From NCBI GenBank assembly GCA_934486895.1, contig CAKSQZ010000001.1:1-64000 (forward strand): a DNA stretch of 64,000 nucleotides. The letters run 5' to 3'. Origin of the DNA: an uncultured Eubacteriales bacterium. GTDB taxonomy: Bacteria; Bacillota; Clostridia; Oscillospirales; Acutalibacteraceae. The position numbers and the translations under genes were made by a program. Of the stretch, positions 42,706 to 50,994 are shown piece after piece. The notes beneath the pieces were generated by a model. That model was not told where the DNA came from. It did not search any database and saw only the letters and a program-made list of their open reading frames with translations. Within the stretch, counting starts at the first letter, position 1, and each line of letters opens with the position of its first letter.

Positions 42706-42999
42706 TTATTTATCTTTTCTTGGCAGCAAACATACCGTCTCCACATGAGCAGTTGAGGGGAACATATCGACGGGTTGGATCTTTTCCGTCTTGTAGCCTT
42801 TTTCGGCAAATATCGTAAGGTCTCTTGCAAGAGTAGCCGGGTCGCACGATACATAAAGCACCGTTTTCGGCGAAAATTCCTTTGCGATCGTATCGATCAG
42901 CGTACTTTCGGCACCTTTTCTCGGCGGGTCGAGAATGACAACATCTGGGACGATTTTTTCAGCCGCCATGTTGATCATAAACCGACCTGCTGTCAGCAT
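42706..42999 (-). pseudogene. C-terminal fragment of an RlmD-type 23S rRNA methyltransferase
   Basis: A 97-codon frame whose residues from about 7 onward match the end of RNA m5U methyltransferases: VVILDPPRKGAE, then YVSCDPATLARDL with the catalytic Cys, and AHVETVCLLPRKDK at a normal C terminus. The SAM-binding and iron-sulfur parts are missing, so it cannot be active. It is only about two-thirds identical to the same part of the intact rlmD at 43667, so it is the tail of a second gene, not a duplicate. Its ATG follows a TAA in the overlap TAATG. It lies at the edge of the foreign patch. Confidence 0.85.
42728..42754. repeat. 27-bp near-identical repeat, copy 1 (att-like)
   Basis: AAACATACCGTCTC, then one variable base, ACATGAG, one variable base, AGTT. 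It matches 43962-43988 with two mismatches. It encodes the conserved HVETVCLL of the methyltransferase tail, a position known in streptococci (rum genes) as a target of integrative elements. Confidence 0.6.
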
Positions 43000-43034
43000 T
43001 AAAACTGCACCGAGTAGTTATCTCGCGTTCTCAT
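42999..43034 (-). CDS. Eleven-codon frame with promoter and strong ribosome site
   Basis: GGGAGG precedes an ATG at 43034 encoding MRTRDNYSVQF, which ends TAA overlapping the ATG of the methyltransferase fragment. With a promoter just upstream, it looks like the 5' end of a gene whose body was deleted when an element decayed. It could instead be a leader peptide. Too short to assign. Confidence 0.3.
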   Translation of the reverse strand: MRTRDNYSVQF

Positions 43035-43084
43035 GATTACCTCCCATGTGACCTCGGCTTATCCTGCTTGTCACAACAAAGAAT

Positions 43085-43113
43085 ATTATACACAATGCAG
43101 GAAACGCGCGCAA
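43085..43113 (-). promoter_or_regulatory. Promoter reading into the scar
   Basis: TTGCGC (43113-43108), 17 bp, TATAAT (43090-43085), reading toward the eleven-codon frame and the fragment. Confidence 0.5.
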
Positions 43114-43156
43114 TTACTTATTTTATAATGATCACCTTTAGACAATTAAGCTACAA

Positions 43157-43621
43157 TTATAAATTTCTTTTTACCATCACAACATCCTCATTTTGGTATT
43201 CGATTTCAAATCCATTTTTCAAAAATAGTTTATATGATGGATTATCAGCCGCAATATCATCATGTAATACAGAAATACCATTATTTTTTGCAGCTTTGCA
43301 TAATTGCTGAATCCCATCGGTTCCATAGCCTTGATTGCGATACTCGGATAGAATAATAACATCGCAGATATAAATATCTCGTTGTCTATCATAGTGATAA
43401 GCAACCTCTCCGACATATTCATTATCAGAATTCATCAAATAGCGATAGTATCTTCTGTTATCAGCAGTCTTAATCCAGGCATCATACCAAGATTCCCATT
43501 CATCTTTAGGAAAAGGAATTGTACCACCCCACTTGGCGTTGTATGACATGGTATCTTCGTCAGCCATTAATTTTTCTCTAAACCATAAATCATCTATATT
43601 TGGTTTTACCAATGTAAGCAT
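43157..43621 (-). CDS. GNAT-family acetyltransferase
   Basis: Acetyl-CoA-dependent N-acetyltransferase of 154 aa. The acetyl-CoA-binding block VIILSEYRNQGYGTDGIQQL (motif A with Gln-x-x-Gly-x-Gly/Ala type loop) is near residue 90, and NPSYKLFLKNGFEI near 128 is the usual motif B. GGGAG stands 8 nt before the ATG. It is AT-rich compared with flanking core genes and sits between the rlmD fragment and the chimeric end of rlmD, so it is probably cargo of an integrated element. Its substrate is unknown. Confidence 0.85.
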   Translation of the reverse strand: MLTLVKPNIDDLWFREKLMADEDTMSYNAKWGGTIPFPKDEWESWYDAWIKTADNRRYYRYLMNSDNEYVGEVAYHYDRQRDIYICDVIILSEYRNQGYGTDGIQQLCKAAKNNGISVLHDDIAADNPSYKLFLKNGFEIEYQNEDVVMVKRNL

Positions 43622-43666
43622 TAATCATTCTCCCTTCGTACATAATTCTGCAAAATAAATTTGCTA

Positions 43667-45295
43667 CTATATCATCTGAAAATGTCTCAGAGCATCCTCT
43701 ATCGCTTTAACCTTCTCTTCCGGACATCCCGGTTGTCTGTTATTTTCTGATTTTGGCTTATTGTAGTTCTCTCTTTCTATAATCCCATGCTTCTGCTTTA
43801 CCTGAGCAATATTCAGATTTGTTACATGAAATCCGTAGTGTTCCTGCACCCACTCCTCAATCTCTTTGTATGTTGCTTTAGCCTCCGCACTTGTTAGCTC
43901 AAGTTCATCCATATCTACTTTTACATTAATATGATGCTTCGCCTCATGAAGTTTGGACAATAAACATACCGTCTCAACATGAGAAGTTCGGGGGAAGAGG
44001 TCGAACGGGTAGACATCGTCCGCGCTGTATCCCAGCGATGAAAACTGCTTTAAATCTCTTGCGAGCGTTGCAGGGTCGCATGAAATATACACAATCCGCT
44101 CGGGTGCAAAGCCCGACGCAATGGTATCTATCAATTCGGGGGTGAGCCCTTTTCTCGGCGGATCGACTATCACGGCGTCCGCCTTGATGCCGCGCTCGAG
44201 CAATGCCGCGGCTGCATCGGGCGCACTGCCGCAGATAAATTCCGCGTTGTCGATACCGTTTTGCTCGGCGTTCTTCACCGCGTCCTCCACTGCCTGCGGC
44301 ACGATCTCGACACCGATAACGCGCTTTGCGCTTTCAGCCATGGTGAGCCCTATTGTGCCTGCTCCGCAGTATAGATCGAGGACGGTTTTGCCGCTCGGCT
44401 CGCAAAGACTGCGTGCCTTTTCATAAAGCAGCTGAGCCATATTGCGATTGACCTGAAAAAACGAGCCGGCGGCTATTTGAAAGTCCATTCCGCACAAGCG
44501 GTCGGTGATATATCCGCTGCCGAAGATCGTCCTCGTTTCACCGCCCAAAATAACATTTGAGCGCTCTTTATTTATATTCAGCAAGACAGTTGAAACGCTG
44601 TTGTCCGCTGCGGCCACCGCCTCGACAAGACCCTGCTCGTCGGAAAGTCCGTCGGCGTTTATTACGGCGCAGACCATTATCTGACCTGTGTGGGCGCTTT
44701 TGCGAAGATAAATATGCCGCATTACTCCCCTGCCCGTCTGCTCATCATACGGCGCGATTTTCGCTTTTTTCATAAAATCGAGCACACATTTGCGGATAAC
44801 ATCAAACTCCTTTGGCAAAAGTCTGCACCGCTCGCATTCGATTATCCGATGAGAATGAAGCGCATAAAATCCGCTGAGCGCACCGAATTCATCACGCCCG
44901 ACCGGATACTGCGATTTATTGCGATAGCTGTCGGTCCTGCCGTCGGAACAAACATTATGCACTTTTGCTGCAAGTCCGCCTATGCGGCGGACGCAGTCCT
45001 CCACGCGCCTGCGTTTGATCTCCAGCTCCGCCTCATAGGAAATGTGCCGAAACGCACAGCCGCCGCACTTTGAGAACACGGGGCAATCGGGATCGACGCG
45101 GTCTTTTGACGGCGAGATTATCCGAATGAGCTTGCCGAAACAAAAGCTCTTTTTGACCTTGACGATAAGCGCCTCAACACGGTCGCCCACGGCGGAAAAC
45201 GGCACAAAAACAACAGTATCGTCAACCCTGCCGATACCGCTTCCCTCTGCCGACATTGCGGTTATATCAAGTGTCACCGTGTCATTCTTTTTCAA
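43667..45295 (-). CDS. rlmD: 23S rRNA (uracil-C5)-methyltransferase with replaced C terminus
   Basis: RNA m5U methyltransferase of 542 aa. An N-terminal TRAM domain (about 1-60) is followed by iron-sulfur cysteines in FSKCGGCAFRH, SAM-binding LDLYCGAGTIGL near 300, DPPRKGLTPE near 385 and the catalytic YISCDPATLARDL near 412. After SHVETVCLLSK near 448 the protein continues for 94 residues that are not part of the family, with motifs TSAEAKATYKEIEEW, IAQVKQKHGI and a terminal ALRHFQMI. The start is TTG at 45295 with GGAGG 6 nt upstream. The extension is AT-richer than the body, as if supplied by an integrated element. Confidence 0.88.
   Translation of the reverse strand: MKKNDTVTLDITAMSAEGSGIGRVDDTVVFVPFSAVGDRVEALIVKVKKSFCFGKLIRIISPSKDRVDPDCPVFSKCGGCAFRHISYEAELEIKRRRVEDCVRRIGGLAAKVHNVCSDGRTDSYRNKSQYPVGRDEFGALSGFYALHSHRIIECERCRLLPKEFDVIRKCVLDFMKKAKIAPYDEQTGRGVMRHIYLRKSAHTGQIMVCAVINADGLSDEQGLVEAVAAADNSVSTVLLNINKERSNVILGGETRTIFGSGYITDRLCGMDFQIAAGSFFQVNRNMAQLLYEKARSLCEPSGKTVLDLYCGAGTIGLTMAESAKRVIGVEIVPQAVEDAVKNAEQNGIDNAEFICGSAPDAAAALLERGIKADAVIVDPPRKGLTPELIDTIASGFAPERIVYISCDPATLARDLKQFSSLGYSADDVYPFDLFPRTSHVETVCLLSKLHEAKHHINVKVDMDELELTSAEAKATYKEIEEWVQEHYGFHVTNLNIAQVKQKHGIIERENYNKPKSENNRQPGCPEEKVKAIEDALRHFQMI
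43962..43988. repeat. 27-bp near-identical repeat, copy 2 (att-like)
   Basis: The partner of 42728-42754, in the same orientation, 1,234 bp away. It lies in the intact rlmD exactly where its sequence changes to the foreign 94-residue extension. Confidence 0.6.
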
Positions 45296-45312
45296 AACAG
45301 ACCTCCGAAAAC

Positions 45313-45333
45313 AAAAAACGCCGAAATTCGGCG
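45313..45333 (-). terminator. Terminator after rnpB
   Basis: CGCCG-AAATT-CGGCG (45333-45319) followed by TTTTTT on the minus strand, between rnpB and rlmD. Confidence 0.7.
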
Positions 45334-45353
45334 ATAAATTTAAAAAGGCAAAA

Positions 45354-45686
45354 GCGAGTAAATCGATAAGCCGAGTTCTGTCGTGCGCGATCATCTTTCT
45401 GGGACGGACATTGCTGCCCGCCTCAAGCCATTTTTCGGGGTAACGCCGAGCAAGCGTGAAGCCCCCTGCTAATGTTGCATCGGATAGGGTTTACATGGCC
45501 GCGCAGTCTCCTGCGCGCCGGTGAGCTCTTACCTCGCCTTTCCATCCTTACCGCAAATGCGGCGGTTTATTTCTGTTGCACTTTCCCTAAGGTCGCCCTC
45601 GGCGGCTGTTAGCCGTTATCCTGCTCTGCGATGCTCGGACTTTCCTCACACAGCTAAAGCTGTGCGCGACCGCGTAATTTACTCGC
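45354..45686 (-). ncRNA. rnpB: RNase P RNA, class A
   Basis: Catalytic RNA that trims tRNA 5' leaders. Universally conserved elements are present in order on the minus strand: GAGGAAAGTCCGAGC (CR I), a P-loop segment with AACAGAAA, GGTAAGAGCTCACC and the 3' block ACAGAACTCGGCTTA that pairs to form P4. The 5' and 3' ends (GCGAGTAAAT and TTTACTCGC) pair as P1. The length, about 333 nt, is normal. It has its own promoter and terminator. Confidence 0.97.
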
Positions 45687-45695
45687 TTTTTTAAT

Positions 45696-45725
45696 ATTAT
45701 ATCAAATCGGCACACACCGTGTCAA
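45696..45725 (-). promoter_or_regulatory. Promoter of rnpB
   Basis: TTGACA (45725-45720), 18 bp, TATAAT (45701-45696), about 10 nt before the mature 5' end. Confidence 0.85.
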
Positions 45726-45740
45726 CTGTTTTGTTGCGCT

Positions 45741-45766
45741 AAAAAAGAGCCTTTCGGCTCTTTTTT
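45741..45766. terminator. Terminator of the unknown gene at 45766
   Basis: AAAAAAGAGCC-TTTC-GGCTCTTTTTT, a compact bidirectional stem directly after the gene's stop codon. Confidence 0.85.
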
Positions 45767-46536
45767 CAGTTTACTTTAAGATATTTTTTTGCATTGTCGC
45801 CCTTTTTAAGATACTGAAGAATATAAAAAGCGGCGTTTTTGAGATACTTATATTTATCCGCTTCGACATAGCTGTTGAAGGTTTTCTCAAGCTTTTCATC
45901 GTCTGCCAAAGAGCCGCCGATTACCGTGTACATAACTGTGTTTACAACGGCTTCATCGCCCTTGATATAGCACTCCGCAAGCCAATCGAGCATTTTGGTT
46001 ATCAGCTTTTTATCGTCCTCTCCGAGGCTGCGCTTGAACTCTGCGACAGCGTACTCACCGAAGAATTTATCATATAAAAACTCGCTGTACTTTGCGACAT
46101 TGTCCTTATAATCGTCCTTATGCGACGGGAAAAGCGACAAAAATCTTGCAGCCATTGTTCCGATATCGATAGTGTCCGCCTTGGACTTTTTGGAAGGAAG
46201 ATCGACATTATTGCGGCTTACGATGGTTGAAGTTTTGATGCCGATAAGTTCGCTTAAGCTATCGACAAAATCGTTTGCGATGCTGTTTTTATCCCTGTCG
46301 TCGGAATTTTCGTCCAGAAGCCAGCTCGACATTACCTTGAAATCGGAGCTTTCGCCCTCCTGAAGCGGTGCGTTTTTCAGCTCCAGCAGCTTCGATTCTT
46401 CGTTATACTCTATGCGAACCGCATAGTCGGCATTGGTGTAATACTCAATGTCGCCCTCGGTGTTGCGGGTGAAGCCGTTGGCTGTGAGAAGTTCGTCCAC
46501 CTTGTCGGTGACTGTTTTATAAAAAGCTCTTTCCAT
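45766..46536 (-). CDS. Unknown cytosolic protein
   Basis: A 256-aa acidic, lysine-rich soluble protein that I do not recognise. The N-terminal part (about 1-85) alternates beta strands and charged turns (ITN/EYYTNADYAVRIEYNEE); the rest is helical with blocks such as MLDWLAECYIKGDEAV and KYLKNAAFYILQYLKKG. No signal peptide or membrane segment. The ATG at 46536 (AAAGGG upstream) is preferred over a start 17 codons earlier, which lies between promoter and gene. Single-gene unit. Confidence 0.75.
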   Translation of the reverse strand: MERAFYKTVTDKVDELLTANGFTRNTEGDIEYYTNADYAVRIEYNEESKLLELKNAPLQEGESSDFKVMSSWLLDENSDDRDKNSIANDFVDSLSELIGIKTSTIVSRNNVDLPSKKSKADTIDIGTMAARFLSLFPSHKDDYKDNVAKYSEFLYDKFFGEYAVAEFKRSLGEDDKKLITKMLDWLAECYIKGDEAVVNTVMYTVIGGSLADDEKLEKTFNSYVEADKYKYLKNAAFYILQYLKKGDNAKKYLKVN

Positions 46537-46596
46537 AAATTTTGCCCTTTCTTTTTTAAGATAATCGCTCAAAAAACTGCGACACATCTAAACTAC

Positions 46597-46625
46597 ATTA
46601 TAACAGACAATTTATGATTTGTCAC
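46597..46625 (-). promoter_or_regulatory. Promoter of the unknown gene at 45766
   Basis: GTGACA (46625-46620), 17 bp, TATAAT (46602-46597). Confidence 0.65.
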
Positions 46626-46634
46626 TATATTTTT

Positions 46635-48677
46635 TTATTTCACTCCGCTGAGTATGAGTCCTCTTGTAAATTCGCCGTCACACGGTGCATTTGCTTTAAG
46701 CAGTTTCAGCAGTTTTTCAGCCTGACCGCGTGTTTCGTCCGTCAGCGATATAACACAGAAATCAGCTGTTTGCCAGGTTTCGGGTTTATCTAAAAGGTAG
46801 GTCGGGCGATCGTTATATATTCTTGTTACACCGTCCTCACACATCACGGGCAGGCGGCTTTCCCTGCGGTCGGTTATAAAACCTGTGCAGTTTTCGCAGC
46901 CGACATTCGCTTTAACAGGACAGTTGCGGACTGTCATAACAGGTGTCTTACCGTAGATCTCAACTCCGAGCGCGGCATCGGTGTCGAGCTGCTCGATCTG
47001 CTTATACGAAAGCTCTCTCGAAACAATAAATTTATCAAGGAAACAGCCGCCCGGAGCATACGAATTAAAGCAGTTGAGTGTCGGCCCGCCGACAGCTTTA
47101 AGCCCCGATGAATTGATGATTTCGAGTGTGCCGATATTTTCGGCGACCGCTGTTTTAACACCGATCGTTCTGAGTTCGCAAAGTCGTTTTTCGATCAGTT
47201 TCCCTTTACCGAAAATAACAGGCGGTGTTTTCACCCAGATTTCTTTTTGCCCGAGCAGTGCCGTGATCACTGAGTTTTCGGTGAAAAGCGGCAGGATCAC
47301 AATGTTTATACCCGAAAGATCGTCGGGCAGCTCGGCGGCATTATGAACAGACAGCGCAAAGACAGGCTTTCTGTTTGCCCTGCGGCGGGGTTCTTTTAAT
47401 TTCGGCATTTCAAACGGCACAGGCTCAAACTTTTCGCGCATATTTCCGAGTGTTGACAGCGCTTCGCTGCGGAGCTTTGAAAGCTCGCCGAGGTCTATAC
47501 GCAAGCCGCTGTCCGCATCGATCTCGATTTTTCCGGCATAACAGCCTGTGTTGCCGAGTTTGCAAAGCTTCTTTTCGATAAGGGCGGGAGGAGTTGGCGA
47601 AGTATCGGCAATCATCGGGACTTCGCCGCGGAGCGTTACTTCGTTCTCGTTGTCGCGGGCGATGAGAATAACATTTTCGCCTTTGTGCGCCGAAAAGCTG
47701 AAACTTACAGGGATCTTCGGATATTCTGTGCGGTAAAAATTATGAATAATACCCGCTGTTTTTTTCGACGATGATATATCCTGCTCGCTTCTGATGCCGA
47801 ACATATCAAATCCGATATTTCCTTTATAATAACCGTCTGTGAAGCCGGAGCGCGAAAATGTGTTTTTCAAAAGCTCTGCTTTCAAAGCCCGATCTTCCGA
47901 TTTATCTCTCGCGGCAACCGCCGCCGCAACTGCTGCCGCAGCGTATTCCGGACGTTTCATTCTGCCTTCGATCTTAAACGAGCAGACTCCGATCCGACTG
48001 AGTTCATCGAAATATTCGAGCAGGCTCAGATCTTTTAGGCTGAGAGCATGATCGGTCTTTCCGCCCTGCACGCAAAACGGCAGGCGGCAAGTGCCTGCGC
48101 ACAAGCCTCTGTTGCCCGATCTGCCGCCGAGCACCGCGGACGCCAAGCACTGGCCCGACACGCACATACAAAGCGCGCCCTGAACAAACGCTTCAACCTC
48201 TACTCCGAGTGCCGCCGCTGTTTTACATATTTCTCTGAGCTCGTCTGCCGAGTTTTCTCTTGCGACAACGACTCTTTTAAAACCGAGCCGACTTAAAAAT
48301 TCAACGCCGCGCGGATCGTGAACCGCCATCTGAGTGGATGCGTGGAGCGGCATTTTCGGAGCGCATTTGCGGGCAAGCGACACAAGCCCCATATCCTGAA
48401 TGATAATACCGTCTATCCCGACATCGCAAGCTGTTTTCAAAAGCGATAACGCGGTACCGAGTTCTCTGTCGGACACGAGAGTATTGAGAGTGAGATAAGT
48501 TTTAACGCCGCGGCGGCGGCAATAAGCCGCATACTCCGCGACGCTCTCACAGTTAAAATTCTCCGCATTTCGGCGGGCATTAAGCTTATCAAGTCCGAAA
48601 TAAACGGCATCCGCCCCTGCTCTGACCGCCGCATACATCATATCGAACGATCCTGCCGGTGCTAAGATCTCACTCAT
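46635..48677 (-). CDS. U32-family peptidase / RNA hydroxylation factor
   Basis: A 680-aa protein of the U32 family. The U32 signature region VEAFVQGALCMCVSGQC is near residue 165, with RGLCAGTCRLPF near 190 and KIEGRMKRPEYAA near 238. The C-terminal half is a second domain found in the longer U32 proteins, with a Cys-containing VRNCPVKANVGCENCTGF near 585. Members are annotated as collagenase-like proteases, but related proteins act in tRNA or rRNA hydroxylation, which the cysteines and this size make plausible. It overlaps zapA by 4 bp (ATGA). Confidence 0.88.
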   Translation of the reverse strand: MSEILAPAGSFDMMYAAVRAGADAVYFGLDKLNARRNAENFNCESVAEYAAYCRRRGVKTYLTLNTLVSDRELGTALSLLKTACDVGIDGIIIQDMGLVSLARKCAPKMPLHASTQMAVHDPRGVEFLSRLGFKRVVVARENSADELREICKTAAALGVEVEAFVQGALCMCVSGQCLASAVLGGRSGNRGLCAGTCRLPFCVQGGKTDHALSLKDLSLLEYFDELSRIGVCSFKIEGRMKRPEYAAAAVAAAVAARDKSEDRALKAELLKNTFSRSGFTDGYYKGNIGFDMFGIRSEQDISSSKKTAGIIHNFYRTEYPKIPVSFSFSAHKGENVILIARDNENEVTLRGEVPMIADTSPTPPALIEKKLCKLGNTGCYAGKIEIDADSGLRIDLGELSKLRSEALSTLGNMREKFEPVPFEMPKLKEPRRRANRKPVFALSVHNAAELPDDLSGINIVILPLFTENSVITALLGQKEIWVKTPPVIFGKGKLIEKRLCELRTIGVKTAVAENIGTLEIINSSGLKAVGGPTLNCFNSYAPGGCFLDKFIVSRELSYKQIEQLDTDAALGVEIYGKTPVMTVRNCPVKANVGCENCTGFITDRRESRLPVMCEDGVTRIYNDRPTYLLDKPETWQTADFCVISLTDETRGQAEKLLKLLKANAPCDGEFTRGLILSGVK

Positions 48678-49021
48678 TGGCGGGCAATTTTTGCGCGAAG
48701 TGACTGATTTTCGTTGTTGATACGGTCGATCTCGCGGCGGGCTTCGTCCGACTCAAGTCTGAGTCCCGAAAGCTCATCTTCAAGCGCTTTTATCTTTTGG
48801 CTGAGTTCATCGATCTCCATATAATTTTTCTTCAGCTTATCGCAAAATTCAAGCGCGGTTATGATGCTTGCCGTGGTGGTTGAGATGAATGTGCTGTTTT
48901 TTGTCAGCTCGCGAACACGGGAATCCACCTCATCGGCAAGCTGCTGCATATATTTCGGTTCTTCATTTGTGTTAAGCGGAAGTTCCACTCCGCCGATATT
49001 AAGCTTGACCTTTTGCTCCAT
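48674..49021 (-). CDS. zapA: Cell division protein ZapA
   Basis: FtsZ-ring-associated protein of 115 aa. The N-terminal domain begins KVKLNIGGVELPLNTNEEP, typical of ZapA, and the second half (about 60-115) is a long coiled coil rich in Glu/Lys. It stabilises FtsZ bundling. It is followed by the U32 gene with an ATGA overlap, an arrangement common in Firmicutes. A promoter lies about 35 bp upstream. Confidence 0.88.
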   Translation of the reverse strand: MEQKVKLNIGGVELPLNTNEEPKYMQQLADEVDSRVRELTKNSTFISTTTASIITALEFCDKLKKNYMEIDELSQKIKALEDELSGLRLESDEARREIDRINNENQSLRAKIARQ

Positions 49022-49053
49022 AAAAGTGTCACGCTCCCTTGCTTTTTTATTAT

Positions 49054-49081
49054 ATTATACATCAATTTTTCGCTTTTTCAA
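49054..49081 (-). promoter_or_regulatory. Promoter of zapA-U32
   Basis: TTGAAA (49081-49076), 16 bp, TATAAT (49059-49054). Confidence 0.65.
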
Positions 49082-49100
49082 AGAGAAAAGTTTGAAATTA

Positions 49101-49128
49101 TTGATTTTTTTCGTGAATGTGGTATAAT
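49101..49128 (+). promoter_or_regulatory. Promoter of the beta-helix gene
   Basis: TTGATT (49101-49106), 16 bp, TATAAT (49123-49128), divergent from the zapA promoter. Confidence 0.65.
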
Positions 49129-49173
49129 CAAAGAACAGACCGCAAAACAGAATTTTGAAGGGAAAGTGTTTTT

Positions 49174-49845
49174 ATGAAGGAACTTACCGTTTCGTCGCTG
49201 CTTGATCTTGATAAAACTATTGCAAAAGATCTTTTCGATCCAAACGAAAATGCATTTGATGTTTTGCCGAGGATAAAGGATTTTATCATCGAGCTTTCCG
49301 AAAAACTGCGAAAGGATGAATTCGATGAGCGCGAACCCGGTGTTTTTGTGCACAAAACGGCGGTCGTTGCTCCGAGCGCATTTATTGCCGCGCCGTGCAT
49401 TATTGACGCCGGCGCCGAGATCAGACACTGCGCTTTTATCAGAGGCAGCGCGATAATCGGCAAAAACTGCGTTGTGGGCAACTCTACCGAGCTTAAAAAT
49501 GTTGTGCTTTTCGATAATGTTCAGGTGCCGCACTACAACTATGTGGGCGACTCGGTGCTCGGCTTTAAATCGCACATGGGTGCAGGCTCGATCACTTCTA
49601 ATGTGAAGAGCGATAAAACTCCCGTGAGCGTTCGGGTGGACGATGAAAAAGTCGATACCGGCTTTAAAAAGTTCGGCGCGATCCTCGGCGATCATGTTGA
49701 GGTCGGCTGCGGCACTGTTTTGAATCCCGGCAGCGTTGTCGGCAGAAACACAAGTGTTTATCCGCTCTCAATGGTAAGAGGTTTTATTCCCGAAAACAGC
49801 ATTTACAAGCACATGGGAGAAGTTATCGGAAAAGAGATCTTCTGA
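49174..49845 (+). CDS. Left-handed beta-helix (hexapeptide) protein, GlmU-like
   Basis: A 223-aa protein with hexapeptide repeats from about residue 60 to 205, seen as runs of V/I-x-x-x-A/G (for example VAPSAFIAAPCIIDAGAEI and VEVGCGTVLNPGSVVG). An N-terminal helical region of about 60 residues precedes them. It resembles the acetyltransferase half of GlmU and related UDP-sugar enzymes, with GFKSHMGAGSITSNVKSD near 128, but the uridyltransferase half is absent. Its substrate is therefore unknown. It has its own promoter and terminator. Confidence 0.8.
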   Translation: MKELTVSSLLDLDKTIAKDLFDPNENAFDVLPRIKDFIIELSEKLRKDEFDEREPGVFVHKTAVVAPSAFIAAPCIIDAGAEIRHCAFIRGSAIIGKNCVVGNSTELKNVVLFDNVQVPHYNYVGDSVLGFKSHMGAGSITSNVKSDKTPVSVRVDDEKVDTGFKKFGAILGDHVEVGCGTVLNPGSVVGRNTSVYPLSMVRGFIPENSIYKHMGEVIGKEIF

Positions 49846-49852
49846 TAATCCG

Positions 49853-49893
49853 AAAAAGCAAACCGACTGATGAAAATTCATCAGTCGGTTTTT
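49853..49893. terminator. Bidirectional terminator
   Basis: A 14-bp perfect stem, 49861-49874 with 49877-49890, flanked by A and T tracts; it separates the beta-helix gene from convergent leuB. Confidence 0.85.
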
Positions 49894-49909
49894 ATATTCA
49901 ACAATCTTT

Positions 49910-50980
49910 TCAGATGAAGCTGCAGACTGTGTCTCCCATTTGCGAGGTGGAAACGGTTTTGTGGCAATCATCTGCAATATCGGGGGTACGGCAGGAGCTC
50001 AGCGCCTTTGCGACAGCCGCTTCGATAGCATCCGCCGCTGTCGGCTCATTAAGAGAATAGCGGAGCATCATAGCGACCGACAGAATAGTTGCGAGCGGGT
50101 TTGCGATTTGCTTGCCTGCGATGTCGGGAGCTGAGCCGTGGATCGGCTCATAAAGTCCGAGCGAGCCTTCCGACAGTGACGCAGACGCCAGCATTCCGAT
50201 AGAGCCGCTTATCATCGACGCTTCGTCCGACAGAATATCGCCGAAGATATTCGATGTTACGATAACATCAAACTGACCCGGATTGCGGACAAGCTGCATT
50301 GCACAGTTATCGACATACATATACGACAGCTCAACCTCGGGATACTGCTTTGAAATTCTTGTGACGGTTTCTCTCCAAAGGCGGGAGCTTTCAAGCACAT
50401 TTGCTTTATCGACCGAGCAGACCTTGCGGTTTCTCTGCATTGCGATCTTAAACGCTGTGTGGGCAATACGCTCAATCTCGGAAACGCTGTAACGCTCGGT
50501 GTCGAATGCGGAGGGTTCGCCGTTTTGCTCGTCTCTTCCGCGGACACCGAAATAGATACCGCCGGTGAGCTCGCGCACGATCATTATATCAAGGCTGTCG
50601 CCGATGATCTCATCTTTAAGGGGAGATGCGCTTTTGAGAGGCTCAAAAATAGTCGCAGGGCGCAGGTTCGCATAAAGTCCGAGTGCGGCACGAATACCGA
50701 GCAAACCTTTTTCGGGGCGGTTGTTACCCGGCTGAGTATCCCACTTCGGGCCGCCGACTGCACCGAGCAGGACACTGTCGGAGCTTTTGCAGCTGTCGAT
50801 AGTCTGCTGCGGGAGCGGAACGCCTGTTTCATCGATAGCGGCGCCTCCGAGCAGCTCCTCTTTATAGCTGACCTTAAAGCCGAATTTATCTGCGGTGCGG
50901 TCGAGTACCTTAACGGCTTCATTCACTATTTCGGGGCCGATACCGTCGCCCTTTAAAAGTGTGATCTTATATTCGTTCAT
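49910..50980 (-). CDS. leuB: 3-isopropylmalate dehydrogenase
   Basis: Oxidative decarboxylation of 3-isopropylmalate in leucine synthesis, 356 aa. The N terminus KITLLKGDGIGPEIV, the substrate-binding region NLRPATIF near 105, RELTGGIYFG near 137 and the C-terminal metal/NAD segment PIHGSAPDIAGKQIANP near 275 are all present. AAGGAG precedes the ATG. It follows leuA by 14 bp; no leuC or leuD is adjacent, although the pathway needs them. Confidence 0.96.
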   Translation of the reverse strand: MNEYKITLLKGDGIGPEIVNEAVKVLDRTADKFGFKVSYKEELLGGAAIDETGVPLPQQTIDSCKSSDSVLLGAVGGPKWDTQPGNNRPEKGLLGIRAALGLYANLRPATIFEPLKSASPLKDEIIGDSLDIMIVRELTGGIYFGVRGRDEQNGEPSAFDTERYSVSEIERIAHTAFKIAMQRNRKVCSVDKANVLESSRLWRETVTRISKQYPEVELSYMYVDNCAMQLVRNPGQFDVIVTSNIFGDILSDEASMISGSIGMLASASLSEGSLGLYEPIHGSAPDIAGKQIANPLATILSVAMMLRYSLNEPTAADAIEAAVAKALSSCRTPDIADDCHKTVSTSQMGDTVCSFI

Positions 50981-50994
50981 ATCTAAAAACTCCT

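Noticed and set aside
42706..42999. The 97-codon frame as a functional gene
   Set aside because: It contains only the last third of a methyltransferase and lacks the SAM-binding and iron-sulfur parts.
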